A stretch of 64,000 bases of DNA from an uncultured Pseudomonadota bacterium (GTDB lineage Bacteria > Pseudomonadota > Gammaproteobacteria > Ga0077536). The notes under the pieces were generated by a model, which did not search any database, was not told the origin of the DNA, and worked only from the letters and a program-made list of their open reading frames with translations. The position numbers and the translations under genes were made by a program. Each line of letters begins with the position of its first letter. Position 1 is the first letter of the stretch. The DNA lies in contig CAIKBL010000004.1 of NCBI GenBank assembly GCA_903825645.1, forward strand, positions 24,706-88,705. Direction: 5' to 3'. Shown piece by piece: positions 55,196 through 63,859 of the stretch.

Positions 55196-56227
55196 TCTGG
55201 CACCCAACGGGGGCGCGGAGCGCCCCGTCCCCTCTCCGGATCCCCCCAGAGAGTGCGGGGCTAGTGCCTCCGCATAGGCGACGCGAGATCCGGCTAGCAG
55301 GCGCCGTCCATTTTTTCCGGATACGACCTACGCGGCATTCGCCAACGCGCATATTCGGGCGTTATAGCGGCAATGGCGAGCCCGTTCCCCGCTTGGCCGA
55401 CCAGGACGGGCTAGGAATACGTTCTGGTGATCCGCAAACGACCAAACGTAGTCTCTTGGTTGTACGCCATCTCGAGCGATCGTCCTGCTCCCGAGCGGGG
55501 TGCAAATCCGCGAACGTCTATACCGACATCACTAACCTAGATGACCCTCACGCTCATGGTTGGGAGCACTCACGTCCTCCGGTTTGTGGCGGTTCCAAAA
55601 AACCTACACGAGGTCAACTAGTTTTTTATTTTGCCAAGGTCGCCATTGCGCCTTATTTGTGGGTATTTTTCGAAAACGAAAAAAACCGAATAAAAACGGG
55701 TCATCAGCGTCACGGAGGGCCACAAATCAGTTCAGATGCTGCCCCGCAGCACACTTATGCACAGATCCAAGCAACGCCACATCGCAGGATGCGATGAATA
55801 TTTTGACACGCCCAAACTATGCACAACACCTAATGAGGCATCTTTCCTGGCCGAGCGCTGCTTAATACTTTCTTCATTGGCCTCAGAAAAAGCTAGCGAG
55901 CGGATCACCTGTTCGATCCTTGGCGTCACTCCCGCCAATTACCCAACGCCCCGCAAAATAAAAACATCAACTATCTTGTCGGAAATTCACCCAGATCAAA
56001 TAACTCCCGAATTTAATAGGCCACACTAGGTACCACTCGGGCGCTGTATGGCGTCGACGGCGAGAGGCGAGCCGTTAAGGAACACTTCGCTAAAAGACAA
56101 GGGCCTGGCGTATCGGCTTCGGTATCCGCGCCGTATTTTCGGTAATGCTGAATTTGGAAAAACGCTTTATCGCTGCCTATACATTTTTTTTCGCTCATCA
56201 ACAGGGTCACTGAAGAAGTATATCTAA
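55196..56227. other. 1.03-kb gene-poor stretch
   Basis: It opens with a hairpin GGGGCGC-GGA-GCGCCCC (55210-55226). No recognisable gene follows. Open frames such as plus 55192-55797 and plus 55736-56029 have no family match. The second half is markedly AT-richer and contains several long A or T runs. Confidence 0.5.
55210..55226. terminator. GC hairpin after the NAT-like gene
   Basis: GGGGCGC (55210-55216), loop GGA, GCGCCCC (55220-55226). It starts 15 bases past the stop and lacks a T run. Confidence 0.5.
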
Positions 56228-56609
56228 ATGAAAAAAAAAAGCAGGTTTGTGGGTCGACCATAAAGAATGTCTTATCGTCCTGCTCGGCGCTGATACCGAC
56301 GATGCGCCTGACACCAAACGAATACCTTCTAACATCGAATTTCCTGGCCAAGCACAAAGCAATCCCGCGCCATCGAATCATCGAGACAGACAGTTTCTTG
56401 TGCACCTTGAACGTTATTACGACAATGTAATTTCTCAACTCCGTGACGTCGATTCATTGCTCATTATGGGGCCGGGCGAAGCTAAACTGGAGTTTAGAAA
56501 ACGTCTGGCACACAGCGGTTGCAGGGCGACTCTAGTCGACGTTGAGACGGTCGGAAAAATGACGGATAAGCAAATAATTTCGAAAGTCAGGAAACACTAC
56601 ACACCATAG
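56228..56609 (+). CDS. baeRF-like (eRF1-related) protein, start out of frame at an A10 tract
   Basis: Open from TTG 56247 with WVDHKECLIVLLGADTDD, then RQFLVHLERYYDNVISQLRD, LLIMGPGEAKLEFRKRL and VETVGKMTDKQIISKVRKHY. These match the bacterial archaeo-eukaryotic-release-factor family of translation-associated proteins. The expected N-terminus MKKKAGLWVDHKE would need ATG (56228) followed by nine A, but the tract is ten A (56231-56240), so the ATG is one base out of frame. Transcriptional slippage, phase variation or an indel error would all give the full 126-residue protein. Confidence 0.75.
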
Positions 56610-56752
56610 ACTCGCGTCAGTTGGAATGTGTTCGGTCCGAAAATAGATCTGCCATTCCTTTTGGGAAAATTCTGAGCGCCTCGCTTTCTGGCACTCCATT
56701 CGCGCGAGTGCTTTGGTGTCTGGCGAGGTCGATAGATTTTGCCTTACTCGAG

Positions 56753-57352
56753 TTATTTTTCGCTTATTTTCGCCATAGAAGTTCGGTATTTATCGAGCTT
56801 AGAGTGATACCCTTCAGCGTCTCCATACGCCATAAATGTATCGTATCGAGCGTGACGTCCGATAATTTTACGAGCATGTTTTATCGGACAAAAATACTGC
56901 TCCGTGCGCGCCGCAATTTCCGTGGCGAACCCAAGAAGACCGTTAGCATAAGCGCAGTAAGTACAATGGAGGCGTTCGAAAAAATTCAAATAGCCCAAGT
57001 GCTGTCGATCGAAAATCATGTAGTCAGTCCTTCGAACTTTTTCGATTCGGTATATTGGGAAACACAAGCTTTGATATAGCGTCAAAGAAAGATCGAATAA
57101 AAAAAAGGGCAATGCCAGCCCGTAAATGATGGGTCCGGTAATAAGGTTTTGCGGGCGATCGGTGATAATCCAGCGAAACCAGTTTTGCTTTAGTTTTAGA
57201 TGTGCGGCACGTAAATTTTCTTCGAACCGAACGCGCTCCCCTTCTACTTTATAAAAAATAGTGACCTCGTGTTCGTGCAAAATTTTACGCAGATCATTCT
57301 CGAGCTCTGCAATTTGCCCGAGAATTTTTCGCATCCGCTCGTCTTTATTCAT
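56753..57352 (-). CDS. Conserved membrane protein with CxxC-like motif, function unknown
   Basis: 199 residues. The N-terminus is a charged coiled-coil-like helix (about 1-60: RKILGQIAELENDLRKILHEHE). One or two membrane segments lie at about 70-105 (LITGPIIYGLALPFFLFDLSL and SLCFPIYRI). The soluble C-terminus has the distinctive ERLHCTYCAYANGLLGFATE segment, with a closely spaced Cys pair, then EQYFCPIKHARKI and RYDTFMAYGDAE. I recall similar proteins in proteobacterial genomes without a known function. Monocistronic. Confidence 0.75.
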   Translation of the reverse strand: MNKDERMRKILGQIAELENDLRKILHEHEVTIFYKVEGERVRFEENLRAAHLKLKQNWFRWIITDRPQNLITGPIIYGLALPFFLFDLSLTLYQSLCFPIYRIEKVRRTDYMIFDRQHLGYLNFFERLHCTYCAYANGLLGFATEIAARTEQYFCPIKHARKIIGRHARYDTFMAYGDAEGYHSKLDKYRTSMAKISEK

Positions 57353-58037
57353 TGAGATTTCCGTTTTTTTGATTTCGATCTTGTCTTGATAATATATTTT
57401 TACGAGATTAGAAGACTACGAAATTTTAAATTTTATTAAGAAAAAATTCTGCTTACCCCATCAAATGGCATGAAAACCATCCGAGTAAAGTGCTCGGTTG
57501 AATTAAAAAATCCGTCATTTTCCCTGCAAAAGAATAAATTCTCGGGAGCAGGCTGAAATGCATCATTGACGTAACTAGAGGGACGGCCAGACTCATCTCG
57601 AGAACAGCGTAGTCACCCTCACGGCGAAGCCTACTGCTCAAGTCCTATTGCAGCGACCGGATGCGTCTGGAGTCATGATCTAAATATCCAGATGTCCGAT
57701 GGCCGATTCGTTCTTTTTGGCGTCAACGGCATACCTGATAGTTTTTTTGGAATCCCGCAACAACAAGCAGGCAACGCAAATACCTAACTATTTTCCCTAG
57801 CCCGAATCTCTGCCGGAGCCACGTGCTGTTTTCGCCTGAGACGGAAAGATAACGCATCCATAAAATGGCAAGACAGTATTGGCGTGGTGAGCTACGCTAT
57901 AGAGAATCCGTATGATCCTGCGAGACATCGGTCTCCTCGTCGATAGTCAAAAATTTACGGAAGGGAATCTGTTACATGGTCTACGCCGCCGGATTTTGAA
58001 GTCTAGAGCCGACTTTTTGCAACGCGAGGAAATATTC
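57353..58037. other. 685-base AT-rich spacer
   Basis: No recognised gene. The stretch is AT-rich with several T and A runs and many stops in all frames. No clear promoter or repeat was seen. Confidence 0.45.
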
Positions 58038-58445
58038 GTGAAAAATTCAAGTGTCGTCTTTACATGTTTTTGGGCCTGTTGCTTTCAGATGGCAGTGTCC
58101 GCATACGCGGGAGAAATTGTGCCTGCTTCCCAGATTCGGGCTTCCGCAGCAGTCGAAGATGTCCTCATCTCTATAGGGCAAGTGTCTGGTAAGGTTGTGA
58201 ATAGAGGGAATACACGTCTCGAGGAAATTAAATTACTCATCGCCGGCAGTTGGTATTGGCACGACGAACGGCGTCCCGGTGCGAGCAGTCCAGGGTGGGC
58301 GGAGGTCTTCACCTTGCCTAATACGCTCCTGCCTGGTGCGACTGTCTCATTTACTTTCGCGCATGGCCACCCAGACCCGGGTCCGACTGATGGAAAATTT
58401 ATGACGACAGTCCATGTCGTCGGGTTCAAGGAGTTTCAGGAATAG
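58038..58445 (+). CDS. Secreted protein, FxLYD-like beta domain
   Basis: 135 residues from GTG 58038; GAGGA lies upstream. The open frame reaches 57912, but the Sec signal SSVVFTCFWACCFQMAVSAYA begins only after the GTG. The mature part has alternating beta-strand pattern (VSGKVVNRGNTRLEEIKLLI) resembling FxLYD-type repeats that often occur on cell-surface proteins. Family assignment is weak; function unknown. Confidence 0.6.
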   Translation: MKNSSVVFTCFWACCFQMAVSAYAGEIVPASQIRASAAVEDVLISIGQVSGKVVNRGNTRLEEIKLLIAGSWYWHDERRPGASSPGWAEVFTLPNTLLPGATVSFTFAHGHPDPGPTDGKFMTTVHVVGFKEFQE

Positions 58446-58981
58446 GACGCGTAGATACGATGTAAGAACGGTCCTGCACGGTCATGAATTGTAGTCGAGG
58501 CTCACTTAGCGACAAGTGTTCCGGAGAGACTGCTGTGCAGCAGCCGCGCGGCGCGAAGATATCGATAGCAACGACGACACGAGCCAAAGCCCCTCTAAAG
58601 ACGAGGAGGCTTTACGCAGCACGATCCGTTGGGCGTCCGGCATGCCGCAAGGAAACTGCGCCCGGCGCGCCAGTGACCACTTAAGTTTGAGCCTATGCCG
58701 GTATTTCTCGTGGCGTTCCGTTACGCCACCCACGCGCTTCCAGGTGGCGAACGTAAGACGACAGCGGCTTGGCGAGGTTCGCGCCGAGGATTGAAAGGCC
58801 GCGACATTCACACAGGTTTGTGCCTATCTTGGTTTAATTCGCTTCTTACGGCGTCCGGGCAAGGCACGGTATCCCAGAATTGCGACAAGCACCGCCCGTA
58901 ACCGTGGTGTATTACGGATATCTGGCTTCTTCGTCATGGCAAACTAATTTTTTAATTCAGAGGCAGCTCGGGGGATAGGTT
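58446..58981. other. 536-base spacer, no recognised gene
   Basis: Short unsupported frames only. An imperfect hairpin AAAGCCCCTC/GAGGAGGCTTT occurs near 58586-58613. Confidence 0.4.
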
Positions 58982-59248
58982 ATGGCGGGTGGATGGTCTC
59001 GAGATGGCGCTGTGCAGGATCAAATCGATCAGAGCATCGCGGATGCGGTGGGGCGTGCGCGACAGACGCTCGCCGGCGGCGTTGGGCGGTCCGATTGTGC
59101 GATTTGCGGAGAGGCGATCCCCACGGCCAGACGCCAGGCTGTTCCCGGAGTCCGTCATTGCGTCCCGTGCCAGGAAAACCGCGACACAGAGGTGCGCATC
59201 AAGAGTGTTTCCAACCGTCGCGGCAGTAAAGGTAGCCAGTTACGCTGA
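58982..59248 (+). CDS. DksA/TraR-family C4 zinc-finger protein
   Basis: 88 residues. N-terminal AGGWSRDGAVQDQIDQSIADA and the C4 zinc finger Cys39, Cys42, Cys60, Cys63 (CAICGEAIP, RHCVPCQ) are typical of short DksA/TraR proteins. These bind RNA polymerase through its secondary channel to modulate transcription. It is smaller than DksA (about 150) and resembles phage or plasmid TraR and YbiI. Start ATG at 58982. Stands alone in a gene-poor stretch. Confidence 0.85.
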   Translation: MAGGWSRDGAVQDQIDQSIADAVGRARQTLAGGVGRSDCAICGEAIPTARRQAVPGVRHCVPCQENRDTEVRIKSVSNRRGSKGSQLR

Positions 59249-59554
59249 TCGCGGTGGCAGACGAGCCGATAACGCATAATAAACGTCGGATATCGAGTTT
59301 GAACCTAGGCGCCGCTGCGAGATATAGGCCAATTCCGAGAAGATCCCGCATATTACAAGCCCCTAAGAGGGCAGGCTTCGCAATGTCCGGACCTTGAGAG
59401 ACGTCAACACCGGTGAATTTATGGGCGGTTGTCATCGCCTTCGTTCGATACTGGCGATTGCCGATAGCTACCCGATACCTACCCGGAGGGGGCTAGCTTT
59501 CCGCCGCATACGCGTCAAGATAGACAGCTGACTTCAACAGACGAGGAGAAAAAC
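59249..59554. other. 306-base spacer
   Basis: Minus-strand frame 59199-59435 has a hydrophobic segment (DLLGIGLYLAAAPRF), but it overlaps the DksA-like gene and has no recognised match. Possibly a decayed membrane gene. No other feature was seen. Confidence 0.35.
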
Positions 59555-59935
59555 ATGTTTTCGCACATCATGGTCGGTAGTAATGACATCACGCGCTCGA
59601 AGGTTTTCTATGATGCGGTACTCGGTACGCTGGGAGCTAAGCCGGCGATTACGGACGACAAGGGACGCCTGATCTACATGCACAATGGCGCGTTGTTCCT
59701 TGTTACCGCCCCCATCAACGGTCAGCCGGCGACAGGTGCCAACGGTGGCACGATAGGTTTTGCCTGCGATTCTCAGGCGCAGGTCGATGCCTGGCATGCT
59801 GCAGGCGTAACCAATGGCGGCACCACTTGCGAGGATCCGCCGGGCGTACGAGAGGGTGGCTTCGGCAAGCTCTATCTCGCCTACCTGCGCGATCCCGCCG
59901 GCACAAAACTATGCGCGTTGCATAGGCTCCCCTGA
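59555..59935 (+). CDS. VOC family (glyoxalase/bleomycin-resistance) protein
   Basis: 126 residues. Paired beta-alpha-beta-beta-beta VOC modules: MFSHIMVGSNDITRSKVFYD in the first and GGFGKLYLAYLRDPAGTKLC in the second. Metal-ligand candidates are His4 and Glu-like residues in these modules, but the function (glyoxalase, resistance or dioxygenase) cannot be read. Shine-Dalgarno GAGGAG before the ATG at 59555. Monocistronic. Confidence 0.88.
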   Translation: MFSHIMVGSNDITRSKVFYDAVLGTLGAKPAITDDKGRLIYMHNGALFLVTAPINGQPATGANGGTIGFACDSQAQVDAWHAAGVTNGGTTCEDPPGVREGGFGKLYLAYLRDPAGTKLCALHRLP

Positions 59936-60110
59936 ACTCGTCGCATAACGCGACCGCTTCCGGCTCGCCCTGTCACGAATCGCGGTCGCGGAGCATGCTT
60001 CGCGACCGCGTCCGAAGACGTGCGCAATGGAACTGCGTCTTATCACAGCATGTTGCGCAACTGGGGACGGATTTTTTATCCATCCCTCATAATCCTGAGA
60101 GCGAGTTCCG

Positions 60111-61247
60111 GTGAGCAAAAACGCCGAGCCCTTAATGACGCGGCAGTTTTTGCTACTGTTGCTGACGACGGCGATCATAGGATTGTCATTCTCGACCTAT
60201 TTCCTGCTGCCGAAGTTTCTCTCTGTTGAACTCGGCGCCGATGCTGCCACCATCGGGAGTCTCAGCGCCATGTCGTTGCTTGCCTCAGTCATCTGCATGC
60301 CGATCGCTGGCGTACAAATCGATCGACTCGGTCGCCGGCTATTCGTCCTCCTTGGCGCGCTTATCTTTAGCGGAGCCTCCGCCGGATTCCTCTTAATCGA
60401 TCACGTCGGCCCATTGCTGTGGATCCTGCGTCTGGTGCAAGGTCTCGCCTTCCCGCTCTTCTACCTCGCGTTATCTACTCTCGCGACCGACATAGCCCCA
60501 AGCGCTCGGATAGGCCAGGCCATCGGCATATTTGGCGCGATCATGATTTCGACGAACGCGCTGGGTCCCGCACTTGCTGAATGGGGAGCTCGCCTGTTCG
60601 GCTGGAAAGCGGTGTTCGGCGCGACGGTGGTCGCCGGTCTACTCGCGGCGTTACTGACGCGATTCATCCATGAGCAGCACCGCCTCCCGAGCCAAGGGGA
60701 CACGACCACCATGCTCGCGCTCGTGCGGCGGCCGGGACTCAAACGCGTCCTCTTAGTCACCCTGATGGTCGGCTGGACCTTCGGTGCTGTATTTACCTTC
60801 TATCAGCCTTGGGCACTTGCCAGCGGTTTTGAGCAGGTGTCAACGTTTCTTGTGGCGTTCGCCGGATGTGCGATGGTGATGCGTGTAGGCCTTGGAAGCA
60901 TCGCCGATCGCCTAGGCCGCATGCGCGTCGCGCGAGCTGCGCTTTTTCTCTATATCGCCGTGCCCTTATCGCTGATCTGGTTGCCGACTCTGGGCCTGCT
61001 GGTGACCGGTGGATTACTCGGCATTGCCCACGGCACGTTTTTTCCTGCATTCAACGCGGTAGCGGTCGAATTCGCGCTGGAAAGCGAGCGTGGCAAGGCC
61101 ATGGCGGCCTACAACGGCGCATTTAATGTCGGTTTCGCATCTGGAAGCTATTTATTGGGACATATCGCTATCGCCACCAATTTCCCAACGATATTCCTGA
61201 TCGCGGCGGTGATCTGCGCGGCGGCCTTTGGAATGCTGGTGACTTAG
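60111..61247 (+). CDS. MFS transporter
   Basis: 378 residues, about 12 membrane helices. Loop motif GVQIDRLGRRLFVLLG between helices 2 and 3 and, later, GSIADRLGRMRVARA. Somewhat short for the family. Start is GTG 60111; the in-frame ATG at 60135 (MTRQFLLLLL) is an alternative because the first helix begins there. Substrate unknown; no neighbouring gene indicates one. Confidence 0.85.
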   Translation: MSKNAEPLMTRQFLLLLLTTAIIGLSFSTYFLLPKFLSVELGADAATIGSLSAMSLLASVICMPIAGVQIDRLGRRLFVLLGALIFSGASAGFLLIDHVGPLLWILRLVQGLAFPLFYLALSTLATDIAPSARIGQAIGIFGAIMISTNALGPALAEWGARLFGWKAVFGATVVAGLLAALLTRFIHEQHRLPSQGDTTTMLALVRRPGLKRVLLVTLMVGWTFGAVFTFYQPWALASGFEQVSTFLVAFAGCAMVMRVGLGSIADRLGRMRVARAALFLYIAVPLSLIWLPTLGLLVTGGLLGIAHGTFFPAFNAVAVEFALESERGKAMAAYNGAFNVGFASGSYLLGHIAIATNFPTIFLIAAVICAAAFGMLVT

Positions 61248-61589
61248 GGCCCAGCTATAAAGCAACGGTGCCTACCGCGCCACATCGAATGCTTGCGCGA
61301 ATGTGCAGCTCTCCACCAGCACCATTTAGGCCAAAGCGTCTAGCGATTCATCTAGCCGACTTCGCGATTTTAAACATCGATAGGGCGAAAAACCTAGTGC
61401 TGCCTGCACATCTCATCGCGCTACCGATGACCCTGCAGCGTCTACGGGCGAAGCCCCCACAGGGGGCGTTGCACCGTCTGAGTCAGCACCGAAATGACGG
61501 AGGTGGTCTTCTGTGTCGATTGGCTTGAAACGAACGATGGCTCGTGTGATGCTCGTCGACCTATTGTTTTCGTCACAGAGAGAAACCCC
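61248..61589. other. 342-base spacer
   Basis: No recognised gene. The frame at 61494 runs into the serine hydrolase but begins before its Shine-Dalgarno, so its first 32 codons are judged non-coding. Confidence 0.45.
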
Positions 61590-62837
61590 ATGACTCAAGG
61601 CCTCGAAAACCCCGCCGACGCAGGGATGAGCGCAAACCGTTTGGCGCGGATTCGCCCGGTCCTTCAACGCTATGTTGATGAAGCAGATTATGGCGGCTTC
61701 GTCACGCGGGTCTATCGGCATGGACGACTCGTACACGCAGAGAACATCGGCTGGCAAGATCGCGAGGCCGACGTGCCGATGGCAAAGAACACGCTCTTCC
61801 GTATTTACTCCATGACGAAACCGATTGTTTGTAGCGCGCTGATGATGCTCTATGAAGAGGGGTATTTCCAACTCGTTGACCCTGTCTCGAAATTTCTACC
61901 CGCATTCGGGGCGACCAAGGTCCGTACGCCAGACGGCAAGCTCGTCGACCAGAACCCGCTGCGGCCGATGCAGGTGCGGGATCTCATGACGCACACGAGT
62001 GGCCTCAGCTACGACTTCCTGGATGACTATCCCGTCGCCGCACAATATCGCGATGCCCAATTGATGCATGATTCGGCACGTACGCTTGAAGATCTCATCG
62101 ACAAACTCGCGACATTCCCACTCGCTTTTCACCCAGGCGCGAAATGGCATTACAGTCTTGGCATCGATGTTGCCGCGCGCCTGATCGAAGTGCTTTCCGG
62201 ACAGCGGCTCGGCGATTTCCTGTCGAATCGTCTATTTGAACCGCTTAGGATGACCGAAACGGGTTTTGGGATCCGCGCAGATCAACAGATCCGACTCGCG
62301 GCCATGTACGGACACCCAGATCTACTGGCTGACGGCATGTCGTTTAAGCAGATCATCCGACATTTTGCCGAGGGTAATCGAGCTCGCCGAGAGGTTGCCG
62401 ATACCTATCCGACCGACAAACCAGACGTCTTCCAACGGGGTGGACTCGGACTTTTCTCCACCGCCGATGACTATCTCGCATTCGCGCGGATGTTGCTCGA
62501 CGGGAAGGCAACAGACGGTACGCGGCTCCTCGGTCGAAAGACCCTTGAGCTAATGCACACCAATCATCTGGCGCCCCAACTTCTACCTTACGATCTTGCG
62601 GGCAAGCCCATCCCCGGCTGGGGCTTCGGCCTTGGATCACGGGTGGCCATGGACCTCGGCCAAATGGGCGTGTCGGGAACAACCGGCGAGTTCGGCTGGT
62701 CAGGTGCTGCAAAAACCTATTACTGGGTCGATCCACGCGAAGATCTGGTTGGCGTATTGATGACTCAATTCATGATCGGTTTCGATTTGCCGGAGAACGA
62801 CTTCCGTGCAGTCGTTTACCAGGCGATCGATGACTAA
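61590..62837 (+). CDS. Serine hydrolase, class C beta-lactamase/esterase family
   Basis: 415 residues from ATG 61590. Serine-lysine catalytic pair Ser74-Lys77 in RIYSMTKPIV. The Tyr motif is WHYSLGIDVAARL (YxxG/N type as in EstB esterases), and WGFGLGSRVAMD plus FGWSGAAKTYYWVDP follow. Probably an esterase or penicillin-binding-like carboxylesterase rather than a true beta-lactamase. No signal peptide is evident, suggesting a cytosolic protein. The alternative upstream start at 61494 lacks a Shine-Dalgarno. Confidence 0.88.
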   Translation: MTQGLENPADAGMSANRLARIRPVLQRYVDEADYGGFVTRVYRHGRLVHAENIGWQDREADVPMAKNTLFRIYSMTKPIVCSALMMLYEEGYFQLVDPVSKFLPAFGATKVRTPDGKLVDQNPLRPMQVRDLMTHTSGLSYDFLDDYPVAAQYRDAQLMHDSARTLEDLIDKLATFPLAFHPGAKWHYSLGIDVAARLIEVLSGQRLGDFLSNRLFEPLRMTETGFGIRADQQIRLAAMYGHPDLLADGMSFKQIIRHFAEGNRARREVADTYPTDKPDVFQRGGLGLFSTADDYLAFARMLLDGKATDGTRLLGRKTLELMHTNHLAPQLLPYDLAGKPIPGWGFGLGSRVAMDLGQMGVSGTTGEFGWSGAAKTYYWVDPREDLVGVLMTQFMIGFDLPENDFRAVVYQAIDD

Positions 62838-62887
62838 AAGGTCGCAACGACATGTTGCGTGGCCGATGAGCAGCGTTGGTTCGCTGG

Positions 62888-62909
62888 CCCTAGAAAAATT
62901 TCTAGGGCA
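62888..62909. terminator. Palindrome after the serine hydrolase
   Basis: Ten-base arms GCCCTAGAAA and TTTCTAGGGC separated by two A. Followed by ATTTA rather than a T run. Confidence 0.45.
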
Positions 62910-63054
62910 TTTATCCACGCGCTCAGCCCAAGGAAGGATCCGGGACTGAAGGCACGGTAACGTTGACCGTGGGGCACGAGTCCCGGCCAAGCCGACCCCG
63001 TAGCCCGGGACTGGGGATATGGACGCTTCGTCAATGATTAACCGAAATTCACAT

Positions 63055-63075
63055 GCTGACACTCGCGGTGTCAGC
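63055..63075. repeat. Inverted repeat, role unknown
   Basis: GCTGACAC (63055-63062), loop TCGCG, GTGTCAGC (63068-63075). Could be an operator or hairpin; no gene nearby makes one reading preferable. Confidence 0.4.
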
Positions 63076-63385
63076 GTGCCGGGCCGCGTTATAAACGCAG
63101 CAGGCGCACCACGCGCGGGTTGACGTCAGGATAATTAACGCCGACCCATGACCGGGTGATTCAAGAAGGTGGCGCACAGATGGGGATTATTTTGCGTAGG
63201 AATGTCACATCAAAGGGCGTGATCAATTGCGACACACTCCCCTCACATTTTTGAACACGGACTAGTGTTCGCAGCTTGCGAAAATTTAAGTTTCGATGCC
63301 GAGGGTTGTTCGATTCCCCGCAAAGCGATAAAACACGCAAGTGTCTCTGCGTCTATAATCGCTGTCTCGGTCGGGTACCATCCGG

Positions 63386-63859
63386 TTAGTTAAACCACAT
63401 TCGATGAAAAAGCCCGTCACGATCCCACATGAGATGTTTGGCCGCGCCCAAAACATGAATGGCGACCAGCACAACAAGCGTCCAAAGTAACGTTTCATGA
63501 AGTTCGAAAAGCTGATCCGCTCGATCATGGACCTCGACTGTCCATCGCGGGATCGCCCAACCGAAAAACGAGACACCCGCTTTGCTGTACGACGCTCCGA
63601 GGTAACCTGAAACCGGAAGGAGTACCATCAGGACATACATCGACGCTTGAACGCCGCCCGCTAGTCGCGCTTGCCACCTAGGCACGACGGGTGGCAAGTG
63701 CACGGGGGGATGACTTAAACGCCAGCTGAACCGGATCACTACTAGCGTGGCAATGACGAGACCTATCGACTTATGGACGTTAAAGAACAGGTCGCTCCCC
63801 GACTCTTTTTCGATGGACATCATGTACCACCCCAAGATTGTCGTAACTCCGATCAGAAG
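63386..63859 (-). pseudogene. Cytochrome b561, 5' end removed by an IS21-family insertion
   Basis: Reading minus-strand from 63859: LLIGVTTILGWYMMSIEKES, NVHKSIGLVIATLVVIRF, VHDRADQLFELHETLLW and AIHVLGAAKHLMW to the stop at 63386. These are helices 2-4 and part of helix 1 of the b561 family, a di-heme membrane electron carrier. Histidines of NVHKS, FELHE and AIHVLGAAKH are intact, but helix 1 is cut where the IS end begins (63860), so its heme-ligand His and the start codon are missing. The only remaining conventional start is TTG 63835, so a truncated protein at most can be made. Confidence 0.8.

Larger units (their letters stand above)
62838..63385. other. 548-base spacer with two perfect hairpins
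   Basis: No recognised gene. Contains GCCCTAGAAA-AA-TTTCTAGGGC (62888-62909), about 50 bases after the hydrolase stop, and GCTGACAC-TCGCG-GTGTCAGC (63055-63075). The first may end the hydrolase transcript; the second has no assigned role. Confidence 0.55.

Noticed and set aside
55192..55797. 201-codon plus-strand frame after the NAT-like gene
   Set aside because: Low-complexity Arg/Pro/Ser composition typical of out-of-frame GC-rich sequence, no recognised motif, and it starts on the preceding stop and hairpin.
59199..59435. Minus-strand 78-codon membrane-protein-like frame
   Set aside because: Overlaps the DksA-like gene, no ribosome-binding site and no recognised family; kept only as a possible decayed gene in the spacer note.
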